Of a stretch of DNA of 5,898 nt, positions 1 to 5,842 are shown piece by piece. Source of the stretch: Verrucomicrobiota bacterium (GTDB lineage: Bacteria; Verrucomicrobiota; Verrucomicrobiia; Opitutales; UBA2995); the NCBI GenBank assembly GCA_027297085.1, contig JAPUIL010000301.1, forward strand, positions 1 to 5,898. The letters are read 5' to 3'. The translations under genes and the position numbers were made by a program. The notes under the pieces are model-generated. The model saw nothing but the letters and a program-made list of their open reading frames with translations, searched no databases and had not been told where the DNA came from. Each line of letters begins with the position of its first letter. Positions within the stretch are counted from its first letter, which is position 1.

Positions 1-331
1 ATCCATATTCCCTAACATCTCGGTGGAGCACTCTACGAGTGGGGCCAAACCGGGAATGTGAGGCCAAGGCCTGGAGGAAATGATGTTCCGGCGGCGCCCA
101 AATCATAGCAATCGTCCGATCCGCTGCCGCTCGCTGCCTGCACTTGGGGCGTAGGCACCGTGGACTGCTAAAGCAGGCAAGTAGCCTGGTCCGCCAGGAC
201 ACTCTAGCGAGTACACGCAAGCACAAGAAGCCCTTAGCCAGTCAGACAACCTTCTGGCAAACTGATACGGAACTTTCCTGATGTTTGAAGCGTTTGTAGT
301 TGGTATCTAAACTTCAATCAGGAGGAGCAAT
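1..331. other. Intergenic region with short inverted repeats; no gene recognised
   Basis: No convincing coding sequence is visible on either strand. Several short inverted repeats are present: CACTC/GAGTG at 29-41, AGGCC/GGCCT at 61-72, TGCCTGC (135-141) with GCAGGCA (173-179), CCTGG/CCAGG at 185-198, and ACTC/GAGT at 201-212. None is followed by a T-run, so none looks like an intrinsic terminator. The promoter of the lipoprotein gene should lie here, upstream of about 274, but I could not pick convincing -35 and -10 boxes. The last 50 bases form the leader hairpin listed separately. Confidence 0.5.
274..325 (+). promoter_or_regulatory. Leader hairpin that can pair with the Shine-Dalgarno site of the lipoprotein gene
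   Basis: TCCTGAT (276-282) is the exact reverse complement of ATCAGGA (317-323), and T274-T275 can wobble-pair with G324-G325. After a three-base bulge (283-285), TGAAG (286-290) pairs with CTTCA (312-316). That gives 12 Watson-Crick pairs whose 3' arm, 312-323, is uninterrupted. The arm includes AGGA of the AGGAGG ribosome binding site (320-325), six bases before the ATG at 332. Folding would hide the site, so translation could depend on temperature, a ligand, a small RNA or a protein. The pairing is seen directly; the regulatory role is inferred. Confidence 0.4.
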
Positions 332-778
332 ATGCATGCAAAAAGACCAGCTCTTTTGGTAGCCCTACTCGTGAGTGCAGCCATCACAATATCCTGCGCA
401 CCGAGCCAGGATGCCGGCGAAACCGAAACCAGCTCGGTCAGCACCTATGACGAACTGGTGGATGCGCTCCTTGATAACGGTGCTGCAGTTGAATCCTTGA
501 AACCCATTTCGCAACCGTTCTTTGAGCCCGAAGGCCAAGTGATAATTGTTGATGGTTATGAAGTTCAGGTATTCGAATACACCAACGAGGATGACGCAAT
601 ATCTGCCGCTGGAACCATCTCTGCGGACGGTAGCTCAATCGGCACTACAATGGTTTCGTGGATAGAGGCTCCTCATTTCTTCAGGTCGGGTAGTCTTATC
701 GTTCTATATGTTGGTGAAGAGGATGCCATCTTGGAGGAATTACGAGGCGTTTTGGGCTCGCAAATCGCGGGAAGGTAG
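332..778 (+). CDS. Small conserved lipoprotein of unknown function
   Basis: This 148-residue protein has a lipoprotein signal: basic residues K4-R5, a hydrophobic stretch at 7-20, then I-T-I-S-C with the probable lipidated cysteine at C22. The -3 residue is Thr, so the lipobox is acceptable rather than ideal. A Ser/Thr/Glu-rich linker (25-38) leads to one compact domain. Its conspicuous features are QPFF (61-64), a short V-rich strand ending in VQVFEY (78-83), GSSIGTTM (100-107), W110, PHFFR (114-118) and LIVLYVG (122-128). I remember similar small lipoproteins, annotated as hypothetical, in several bacterial phyla, but I know no established function. It should be anchored to a membrane facing the periplasm or exterior. 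The start is supported by AGGAGG at 320-325, six bases upstream. A 111-nt gap separates it from the next gene, so co-transcription is uncertain. Confidence 0.85.
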   Translation: MHAKRPALLVALLVSAAITISCAPSQDAGETETSSVSTYDELVDALLDNGAAVESLKPISQPFFEPEGQVIIVDGYEVQVFEYTNEDDAISAAGTISADGSSIGTTMVSWIEAPHFFRSGSLIVLYVGEEDAILEELRGVLGSQIAGR

Positions 779-889
779 CATATAAGGCTCACTATTTACC
801 CTTCACCGGCTAAGGGGCCGGCTAGCAACTCGCTGGAACGTCGGATCTAGCGTATCAGTGTCGCTGTTTTCAATTGAATGGAGTAGATC

Positions 890-1261
890 ATGGACCTCGG
901 AGCATTTTCGATCAGCTTGGCAGTGAAGGACATCGAAGCATCAAGGAAGTTTTACCAGAAGCTCGGTTTTGAAGCCTTCGGTGGAGACGCCTCGCAGAAC
1001 TGGCTAATCCTGAAGAATGGCGATCACGTGATTGGGCTCTTTCAGGGAATGTTCGAGAAAAACACCCTCACATTCAATCCTGGCTGGGACAATAATGCAA
1101 GTGAGCTTGATACCTATACAGACGTGCGCGAGCTGCAGCGCCATCTGAAGGACCAGGGCGTGGAGCTAATCAGCGAAGCGGATGAGAGCACTTCTGGGCC
1201 GGCCAGCTTCATCGCAGAGGATCCTGATGGAAACCCGATCCTCGTCGATCAGCATATCTGA
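890..1261 (+). CDS. VOC (glyoxalase/bleomycin-resistance fold) family protein
   Basis: This 123-residue protein is the usual length for a single-chain vicinal-oxygen-chelate protein built from two beta-alpha-beta-beta-beta modules (about 4-55 and 70-123). Family marks are the opening strand [10 protein letters not shown] (6-15), the helix [12 protein letters not shown] (17-28), [15 protein letters not shown] (38-52), and the closing [12 protein letters not shown] (111-122). The first-strand position that often carries a metal-binding His in glyoxalase I is Ser7, and I see no complete metal triad. A classical glyoxalase I activity is therefore not supported. Very similar proteins with the FNPGWD segment (62-67) are common in bacterial genomes and have no assigned substrate. 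The start is preceded by TGGAG at 879-883, six bases away. A role in small-molecule binding or detoxification is only a family-level guess. The protein is likely cytoplasmic, as it has no signal peptide. Confidence 0.88.
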   Translation: MDLGAFSISLAVKDIEASRKFYQKLGFEAFGGDASQNWLILKNGDHVIGLFQGMFEKNTLTFNPGWDNNASELDTYTDVRELQRHLKDQGVELISEADESTSGPASFIAEDPDGNPILVDQHI

Positions 1262-1339
1262 GGTGTTGGACGCGTTGCTTATCCGCTCCCCGGAACACTC
1301 TGAGAGTAGGGCACGACCCGGCCTTGAAGATTCGAGATT

Positions 1340-1350
1340 AGGAGGAAATT
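1340..1350 (+). promoter_or_regulatory. Strong ribosome binding site fixing the GTG start of the glutaredoxin-like gene
   Basis: AGGAGG at 1340-1345 lies five bases before the GTG at 1351. No ATG occurs in frame before the CXXC active site, and the family requires the beta strand that begins at residue 5. The GTG start is therefore well supported. Confidence 0.75.
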
Positions 1351-1587
1351 GTGAGTGAAAAGGAAGTAGTCCTCTTCACACAGACCGGCTGTCGCTTCTG
1401 CAAGCTGGAAAAAGCGTGGCTTTCTCAACACGAGATCGCCTTCAAGGAGCGAAATATCAGCGATGACCCAAGCGCTCTAACGGATCTCGAGCAAATCCCC
1501 GCATTCTCAACCCCGGTAGCATTGATTGATGGAGAGGTTGTTTTCGGTTTTGATCGACGCAAACTCTCGGAGCTCCTGGGCATCTAG
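1351..1587 (+). CDS. Glutaredoxin-like (NrdH-type size) thiol-disulfide protein
   Basis: This 78-residue thioredoxin-fold protein starts at GTG. Strand VVLFTQ (6-11) leads to the active site C14-R-F-C17, a dithiol CXXC motif. The cis-proline motif is T54-P55-V56, followed by the strand-turn VALIDGEVVFGFD (56-68) and a final helix RRKLSELLGI. Length and layout match the glutaredoxin/NrdH group, in which the protein reduces disulfides in cytoplasmic partners using glutathione or thioredoxin reductase. CRFC differs from the CPYC of classical glutaredoxins and the CVQC or CMQC common in NrdH, so the electron donor cannot be predicted. No ribonucleotide reductase gene is present, so the nrdH name is not applied. 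It lies 89 nt after the VOC gene and 69 nt before MDR1, in the same orientation. A shared transcript is possible but not shown. Confidence 0.87.
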   Translation: MSEKEVVLFTQTGCRFCKLEKAWLSQHEIAFKERNISDDPSALTDLEQIPAFSTPVALIDGEVVFGFDRRKLSELLGI

Positions 1588-1656
1588 AGTAATATGCCTC
1601 TAAATTATCGCGGATGGAAAGGGTAGTGCGCGCTTGAAGATAATTGGCGGAACCTT

Positions 1657-2643
1657 ATGAAAGCGATTGTCTGGACAAAATACGGACCACCGGATGTCCT
1701 TGAATATAGGGAGGTAGAGAAACCAAGTCCCAAGGACAATGAAGTCCTAATCAAAATATTTGCGACAACAGTAACAGCGGGGGACACTGAACTCCGAAGT
1801 CTCAAATTCCCAATCTACTTCAGCTTCCCTATGCGAATTTTGATCGGCTTCAGAAGACCAAGGGGGACTAAGATACCGGGAACAGAGCTAGCCGGTGAAA
1901 TCGAATCAGTTGGCAAAAATGTAAGGCTCTTTGAAGTAGGTGACCAAGTATTTGGATCTGCCGGCTTGCGTTTTGGTGCGCACGCCGAATACATCTGTCT
2001 GCCCGAACCGTTTGTGGCGATAAAGCCGACCAATATGACCTACGACGAGGCCGCAGCGGCTCCTTTTGGGGGACGAGAAGCGTTACATTTTCTCAGATTA
2101 GGAAATATCCAGATCGGACAAAAGGTTTTGATTAATGGCGCCGGTGGAAGCATCGGCACTTTTGCGATACAGCTCGCCAAGCACTTGGGAGCGGAAGTAA
2201 CTGGCGTGGATAGCACCGAGAAGTTAGAGATGTTGCTTTCGATAGGTGTAGATCAGGTAGTTGATTACACTAAAGAAGACTTCACCACCAGCGGGAAATC
2301 CTATGACTCGATACTCGACGTGGTAGGCAATCTTTCACCTTCAATTGGTGAAAGATCGCTAAATGAAAACGGAAGTTTGCTTCTGGCTAACCCTAAGCTG
2401 TCACAGATGGTTGGAAGGCTAACGACATCTAAGAAGGGCGGCAAGAAAATCATCATGCAGACTGCGGACCCAACTTCAGAAGATTTGGTATTCCTCAAAG
2501 AACTTATTGAGGCAGGAAAGATAAAGTCAGTCATCGATCGAGGCTTCCCTCTAGACCAAATTCGCGAGGCTCATCGGTATGTTGAGGCCGGGCACAAAAA
2601 GGGAAATCTAGTCATAACCGTGGAACATAACAACACGACTTAA
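1657..2643 (+). CDS. Zinc-free MDR NAD(P)-dependent dehydrogenase/quinone-oxidoreductase-like protein (MDR1)
   Basis: This 328-residue medium-chain dehydrogenase/reductase has the usual two domains. The N-terminal GroES-like catalytic domain (about 1-120) carries KYGPPDVL (8-15), ELAGEIESVG (77-86) and VGDQVFG (94-100). The Rossmann domain (about 125-265) has the nucleotide motif GAGGSIG (161-167). The catalytic-zinc ligands of classical alcohol dehydrogenases are absent, with Thr/Val residues at 37-40 where a Cys would sit. It should therefore act as a zinc-independent oxidoreductase such as a quinone, enone or aldehyde reductase. D185, at the end of the second Rossmann strand (VTGVD), lies where an acidic residue usually favours NAD(H) over NADP(H). 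The ribosome binding site is weak (GGCGG, 1646-1650, six bases before ATG), but the start fits the family N-terminus MKAIV. It is a paralogue of the gene at 3604, with roughly half of residues identical by eye. A terminator follows it. Confidence 0.9.
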   Translation: MKAIVWTKYGPPDVLEYREVEKPSPKDNEVLIKIFATTVTAGDTELRSLKFPIYFSFPMRILIGFRRPRGTKIPGTELAGEIESVGKNVRLFEVGDQVFGSAGLRFGAHAEYICLPEPFVAIKPTNMTYDEAAAAPFGGREALHFLRLGNIQIGQKVLINGAGGSIGTFAIQLAKHLGAEVTGVDSTEKLEMLLSIGVDQVVDYTKEDFTTSGKSYDSILDVVGNLSPSIGERSLNENGSLLLANPKLSQMVGRLTTSKKGGKKIIMQTADPTSEDLVFLKELIEAGKIKSVIDRGFPLDQIREAHRYVEAGHKKGNLVITVEHNNTT

Positions 2644-2691
2644 CGTCTCCCACGCTTAGCTTATCCAGTTCGAGGGGGAATATTACAGACC

Positions 2692-2715
2692 CGGCCGCAA
2701 CTTTGCGGCCGTTTT
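2692..2715 (+). terminator. Rho-independent terminator after MDR1
   Basis: CGGCCGCA (2692-2699) pairs perfectly with TGCGGCCG (2704-2711) around the four-base loop ACTT, and TTTT (2712-2715) follows, then GT. This GC-rich eight-base-pair stem with a T-run is the clearest intrinsic terminator in the window. It lies 48 bases after the MDR1 stop codon and separates the left gene set from the promoter of the right set. Confidence 0.82.
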
Positions 2716-2783
2716 GTATGCTGTTTTTAGTCATTCCACGTATGCGCATACAAACAAATTACGGGAGCTGGGAGATCGCTTCA

Positions 2784-2859
2784 TGTAAAGATAACTTGAC
2801 ATGGTGTAAAGTTTACATTACACTATGTCTACTTTACATTACTTAATGTAAACCTTATC
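2784..2859 (+). repeat. Operator-like array of 21-bp phased repeats, probable repressor binding region
   Basis: Units begin with TGTAAAG at 2784, TGTAAAG at 2805, the degenerate TGTCTAC at 2826, and TGTAAAC at 2847. Each lies exactly 21 bp from the next, or two turns of B-DNA. TTTACATTAC recurs at 2812-2821 and 2833-2842, also 21 bp apart. Two perfect palindromes result: TGTAAA-G-TTTACA (2805-2817), and TTTACATTA-CT-TAATGTAAA (2833-2852) with nine-base arms. They overlap the predicted -35/-10 spacer and the region just past the transcription start. That placement is ideal for repression, most simply autorepression by the XRE regulator encoded at 3325-3552. The repeats are seen directly; the binding partner is inferred. 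Confidence 0.75.
2796..2824 (+). promoter_or_regulatory. Sigma70-type promoter of the membrane protein-XRE genes
   Basis: A perfect -35 box TTGACA (2796-2801) is followed, after the optimal 17-bp spacer, by the -10 box TACACT (2819-2824), which matches TATAAT at four of six positions. Transcription would start near 2831. The 13-bp palindrome TGTAAA-G-TTTACA lies inside the spacer, and the 20-bp palindrome lies just after the start. A bound repressor would thus cover both the promoter and the initial transcribed region. The resulting leader before the ATG at 2877 is about 46 nt. Confidence 0.72.
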
Positions 2860-2876
2860 GGACAAGCGAGGAAAAC

Positions 2877-3323
2877 ATGTCCCAATCAGAAAGTAGAACG
2901 ATCGCATATCTCTTCAGCAGCCTGGTGGGTGCGGGGCTTTATTTCTTGTATTTGATTCAACAATACCAGGAAGGAGGCTTCAATTCGCCAACAATCTCCA
3001 GCTCTTGGGGGATCGCTGTCTTGGTCGTCATCGGTGTGCAAATTGTTTTGAGCATCATCTCAGCCATTCTGGTTAGCATCATCGAGGCCATTAAGGCAAG
3101 GGAAGAAGTACCTGAACTATCGGACGAGCGAGACCAGCTAATCGAGCTGAAAGCAAATCGGATTTCATTTTCTGTTTTTGGGATCGGATTTCTCCTCGCC
3201 ATGATCACGCTGGCTGCGGGCCTAGTGCCGTTGGTGATGTTCAATCTGATGGTTTTCTCCCTATTTGTGGCAGCGGTCAGCGGATATGTTTCACAGCTCT
3301 ACCTTTACCGGAGAGGGTTCTGA
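2877..3323 (+). CDS. Four-helix integral membrane protein, DUF2178-like
   Basis: This 148-residue protein has no signal peptide and four predicted membrane helices, at about 9-27, 44-70, 98-117 and 119-141. They form two hairpins joined by a charged loop (71-97). The loop contains DERDQLIELKANRI (83-96), a motif I associate with small DUF2178-type membrane proteins. Such proteins are often encoded beside a short YozG-like XRE regulator, as here. The assignment rests on remembered motif resemblance. No enzymatic residues or transport signature are visible, and the function is unknown. GAGGA (2868-2872) lies four bases before the ATG. The stop codon TGA is separated by one base from the next gene's ATG, so the two are almost certainly co-transcribed and probably translationally coupled. 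Expression is likely controlled by the operator array directly upstream. Confidence 0.83.
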   Translation: MSQSESRTIAYLFSSLVGAGLYFLYLIQQYQEGGFNSPTISSSWGIAVLVVIGVQIVLSIISAILVSIIEAIKAREEVPELSDERDQLIELKANRISFSVFGIGFLLAMITLAAGLVPLVMFNLMVFSLFVAAVSGYVSQLYLYRRGF

Positions 3324-3324
3324 A
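3310..3324 (+). promoter_or_regulatory. Ribosome binding site fixing the start of the XRE regulator
   Basis: GGAGAGGG at 3310-3317 lies inside the last codons of the membrane protein gene, seven bases before the ATG at 3325. A longer reading from an ATG at 3265 would add 20 residues unlike the family and overlap the upstream gene by 59 bases. The 3325 start is therefore preferred. Confidence 0.75.
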
Positions 3325-3552
3325 ATGAGCAAAGCGCGGGTTAGCAACAGCATTCGGAAATTTCGTTTTAACCATGATGAAATGACCCAACAGCAACTGG
3401 CTGAAAAAGTGGGCGTGACACGACAAACCATCATCGCGATGGAGAAGGGGAAATATTCCCCTTCGCTAGAATTGGCTTTTCGAATTTCCATCGCATTCGA
3501 CTCACCGCTCGAGGAGGTCTTCTCGTACGATTTGCAAGACACCAATCAATAG
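3325..3552 (+). CDS. Small XRE/Cro-family helix-turn-helix transcriptional regulator
   Basis: This 75-residue protein consists almost entirely of one HTH domain. The core is TQQQLAEKVGVTRQTIIAME (21-40), with the recognition helix around VTRQTIIAMEKG, followed by KYSPSLELAFRISIAF (43-58) and an acidic tail PLEEVFSYD (61-69). This matches the short YozG-like group, in which R-Q-T and the E-K-G-K-Y-x-P-S-L pattern are characteristic. There is no ligand-binding or oligomerisation domain beyond the HTH, so it probably binds palindromic DNA as a dimer. The best candidate target is the TGTAAA/TTTACA array 470-540 bp upstream, which would make it an autorepressor of its own transcript. It follows the membrane protein gene by one base. 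The partner may control its activity, for example by sequestration at the membrane, but no sequence evidence proves that. Confidence 0.9.
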   Translation: MSKARVSNSIRKFRFNHDEMTQQQLAEKVGVTRQTIIAMEKGKYSPSLELAFRISIAFDSPLEEVFSYDLQDTNQ

Positions 3553-3603
3553 GATTAACCGAAACATTCAAGCTGACTAAACGTTACTGTCTAGGAGACA
3601 AAA

Positions 3604-4617
3604 ATGAACGCGATTGTGTACGAAAAATACGGACCACCGGACGTACTTCAGCTCAGAGAAGTCGAAAAACCGACGCCCAAGAACGATGAAGTGCTGATAA
3701 GAATACATGCAGCAGCAGTCACCGCGACCGATCCGGTTGATCGCAAGGGCGAACCCTATGTCGCAAGAATCTTCTCCGGTCTCAGGAAACCCAAACATCC
3801 CATACCGGGCGGGATGCTGGCGGGAGAAATTGAGGCATCGGGAAAGGATGTAAAACGCTTCAAAGTGGGCGACCAGGTATTTGGATCCACCGGACTTACT
3901 TTAGGTGCCCACGCCGAGTACAAGTGCCTGCCAGAAGATGAGGCGCTCGCAAGGATCCCAGGCGGCATGAGTTATGAGGAAGCCGCAGCGACGGTGGATG
4001 GAGCGTTAACGGCGTTGCCATTCCTCAGAGATGAGGCAAAGATACGGCGTGGACAACAGGTGTTAATCAACGGCGCCTCGGGATCGGTGGGGACAGCCGC
4101 GGTACAGTTTGCCAAGTACTACGGAGCGGAAGTCACTGGCGTGTGCAGTACAGCGAATGTGGAATTAGTGAAATCGCTTGGGGCCAACAAGGTCATCGAT
4201 TATACAAAAGAGGATTTCACGAAAAACGATCAGGCCTACGATGTGATTTTTGACGCGGTAGGAAAGAGCACGTTTTCGCGCTGCAAGAACTCGCTGAAGA
4301 AAGGCGGAGTCTTTCTTTCAACAGGCCCTACGGTAGGGGGGTTTTTCTTCAAAACGCTGGCGCTCTTACTTGAAATGTTATGGACTTCAAAGATTGGCGA
4401 CAAAAGGGCAATATTTGCCGCCACTGGTTTAAGGTCATCCAGTGAAAAGACTGAAGATCTGGTCTTCCTCACAAAGCTTATCGAGGCGGGAACGATAAAA
4501 TCGGTCATCGATAAACGTTATCGGTTGGAGCAAATTGCCGAAGCCCATACCTATGTTGAAACCGGGCACAAGGTGGGAAATGTGGTCCTAACTCTGGTTC
4601 ACGATCCCAATACCTAG
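3604..4617 (+). CDS. Zinc-free MDR NAD(P)-dependent dehydrogenase/quinone-oxidoreductase-like protein (MDR2)
   Basis: This 337-residue paralogue of MDR1 has the same architecture. The GroES-like domain (about 1-115) carries KYGPPDVL (8-15), MLAGEIEASG (71-80) and VGDQVFG (88-94). The Rossmann domain has GASGSVG (157-163). As in MDR1, no catalytic-zinc ligands are present. At the position equivalent to D185 of MDR1 this protein has C181 (VTGVCST), with no acidic residue, which is the pattern expected for NADP(H) preference. It has a shorter loop around residues 47-62 than MDR1, and an extra hydrophobic segment GGFFFKTLALLLEMLW (245-260) that may shape the substrate pocket. TAGGAG (3592-3597) lies six bases before the ATG. 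The gene starts 51 nt after the XRE gene with no terminator between, and 37 nt before the SAH-hydrolase-like gene, so it probably belongs to the same operon. The substrate is unknown. Confidence 0.9.
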   Translation: MNAIVYEKYGPPDVLQLREVEKPTPKNDEVLIRIHAAAVTATDPVDRKGEPYVARIFSGLRKPKHPIPGGMLAGEIEASGKDVKRFKVGDQVFGSTGLTLGAHAEYKCLPEDEALARIPGGMSYEEAAATVDGALTALPFLRDEAKIRRGQQVLINGASGSVGTAAVQFAKYYGAEVTGVCSTANVELVKSLGANKVIDYTKEDFTKNDQAYDVIFDAVGKSTFSRCKNSLKKGGVFLSTGPTVGGFFFKTLALLLEMLWTSKIGDKRAIFAATGLRSSSEKTEDLVFLTKLIEAGTIKSVIDKRYRLEQIAEAHTYVETGHKVGNVVLTLVHDPNT

Positions 4618-4654
4618 CATTGAGGGTCTTTAAGCTTTTCTCGAGGAGGCGAAA

Positions 4655-5842
4655 ATGAATGACACTTCAGCTGATATCCAATCATCCACTGGTACTCGCA
4701 TCGATTGGGTGGATGGCAGGTGTCGCCTTTTGCAGGAAACTCGAGCCGAGTTCGCCGATACGCTACCGTTTGCCAATCTGACGATCGGCATGTCTCTTCA
4801 CCTTGAGCCGAAGACCGCCGCACTAATTGTTACGCTCCACCAAGGCGGTGCCAAGATAGTTGCCACGGGAAACCTAAACAGCACACAGCCGGAAACCGTG
4901 GCTTATTTGAAGGCTCGCGGAATTAATGTCGTCGGCCATCAGACCAAAGACCCCGGCGTCCATGGCGACTTCCTGGATCAGATTATCGACAGCCAGCCTG
5001 ACTTATTACTGGATAATGGTGGTGATCTCTTCACCCGGTACATTAACCGCCCCTATGCGGGACTTCTTGGGGGTACCGAGGAGACGACATCGGGTCGAAT
5101 GCGTCTCACGCCTTTGCGCAAGCAGATTCAAAAACCACTTCTGGTCATCAACGATAGCCCCATCAAACAGTTTGCCGAGAACCACCACGCCGTTGGGCAG
5201 AGCACAGTGGAGAGCATCATGCGCTTTACCAACCGTGTAACTAACGGCCGCCGCGTCACTGTTATTGGCTACGGCTCTACCGGCAGGGGCGTAGCGGCGC
5301 ATTTCCGTAATGCCTTTAGCGTGGTGACGGTTGTCGATATCGACCCTGTCGCCACCTTACAGGCCAATCTTGATGGCTTTCTCACACCGGAGCGGGCTCA
5401 TGCCATTTCCAGTGCCGATTTGATCATCACCGCTACCGGTGCTCGTAATGTTCTCACGGCCGACGATCTGGCCCAGCTTAAGGATGAGGTCGTACTTGCC
5501 AATGTCGGCCATTTCCCGCAGGAGATTGACGTAGCGGGCATCGAAGCATCCGGTCAAATCGAAAATATTGTTGAATACGACGACGAAATCGCCACCTGGG
5601 AATTGAAGGACAAGCGACGGGTCCACCTTCTCGCACGCGGGCACATGATCAACCTGGCAGGCACACGGCCGCTTGGCAACTCGATCGAATCGATGGATTT
5701 GGGATTCACACTACAAGCACGTTGTTTGGAAGCCGTCGCCCGCGGTCAGGTGGGCCCCCAACATTGTGTTGTGCCTGTTCCTCCCGATATCGACGCCCAA
5801 GTGGCTTCTTCGTATCTGAATTTGGTGAGGGCATCGATGTAA
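4655..5842 (+). CDS. Divergent S-adenosylhomocysteine hydrolase (AdoHcyase)-like NAD-binding enzyme
   Basis: This 395-residue protein has the short archaeal/Thermotoga-type layout. The substrate domain shows SLHLEPKTA (47-55), NSTQ (75-78), LLLDNGGDL (117-125), GGTEETTSG (139-147) and INDSPIK (165-171). The NAD-binding Rossmann domain follows, with VIGYGSTGRG (203-212) and VVDIDP (226-231), then NVGHFPQEID (283-292) and a C-terminal VVPVPPDIDAQVA. The equivalents of human H55, E156, K186, N191 and H301 are kept as H49, E143, K171, N176 and H286. Changed positions are D131 to N121, D190 to E175 and H353 to N342, the last where GHP becomes GNS next to a two-residue insertion. The long C-terminal K/H/Y-rich tail of eukaryotic-type enzymes is absent, as in the short type generally. 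A tightly bound NAD and 3'-oxidation of a nucleoside-like substrate are plausible, but true SAH hydrolysis is doubtful. AGGAGG (4644-4649) lies five bases before the ATG. It is the last gene of the probable operon. Confidence 0.85.
   Translation: MNDTSADIQSSTGTRIDWVDGRCRLLQETRAEFADTLPFANLTIGMSLHLEPKTAALIVTLHQGGAKIVATGNLNSTQPETVAYLKARGINVVGHQTKDPGVHGDFLDQIIDSQPDLLLDNGGDLFTRYINRPYAGLLGGTEETTSGRMRLTPLRKQIQKPLLVINDSPIKQFAENHHAVGQSTVESIMRFTNRVTNGRRVTVIGYGSTGRGVAAHFRNAFSVVTVVDIDPVATLQANLDGFLTPERAHAISSADLIITATGARNVLTADDLAQLKDEVVLANVGHFPQEIDVAGIEASGQIENIVEYDDEIATWELKDKRRVHLLARGHMINLAGTRPLGNSIESMDLGFTLQARCLEAVARGQVGPQHCVVPVPPDIDAQVASSYLNLVRASM

Noticed and set aside
80..154. 24-codon reading frame starting ATGATG after GGAGG (73-77), Arg-rich product.
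   Set aside because: The ribosome binding site is good, but the peptide is very short, low in complexity and resembles no known leader peptide. Chance occurrence is likely without expression or conservation data.
779..889. GC-rich repeat CCGGCTA (806-812 and 818-824) considered as a terminator after the lipoprotein gene.
   Set aside because: The inverted component is only CCGGC/GCCGG with a six-base loop, and no T-run follows.
1262..1350. Possible integron attC-like site (GTTGGAC at about 1265, small single-function genes).
   Set aside because: No matching RYYYAAC partner or paired inner sites were found, other gaps lack similar sites, and no integrase is present.
3265..3324. Upstream start for the XRE regulator at an ATG at 3265.
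   Set aside because: The added residues are an out-of-frame reading of the membrane protein gene's 3' end. They do not fit the family N-terminus, and a better ribosome binding site serves the ATG at 3325.
2877..3552. Membrane protein plus XRE pair as a toxin-antitoxin system.
   Set aside because: The membrane protein is a 148-residue four-helix protein unlike the tiny single-helix toxins, and the pairing resembles a regulator with a membrane partner. No toxin signature is visible.
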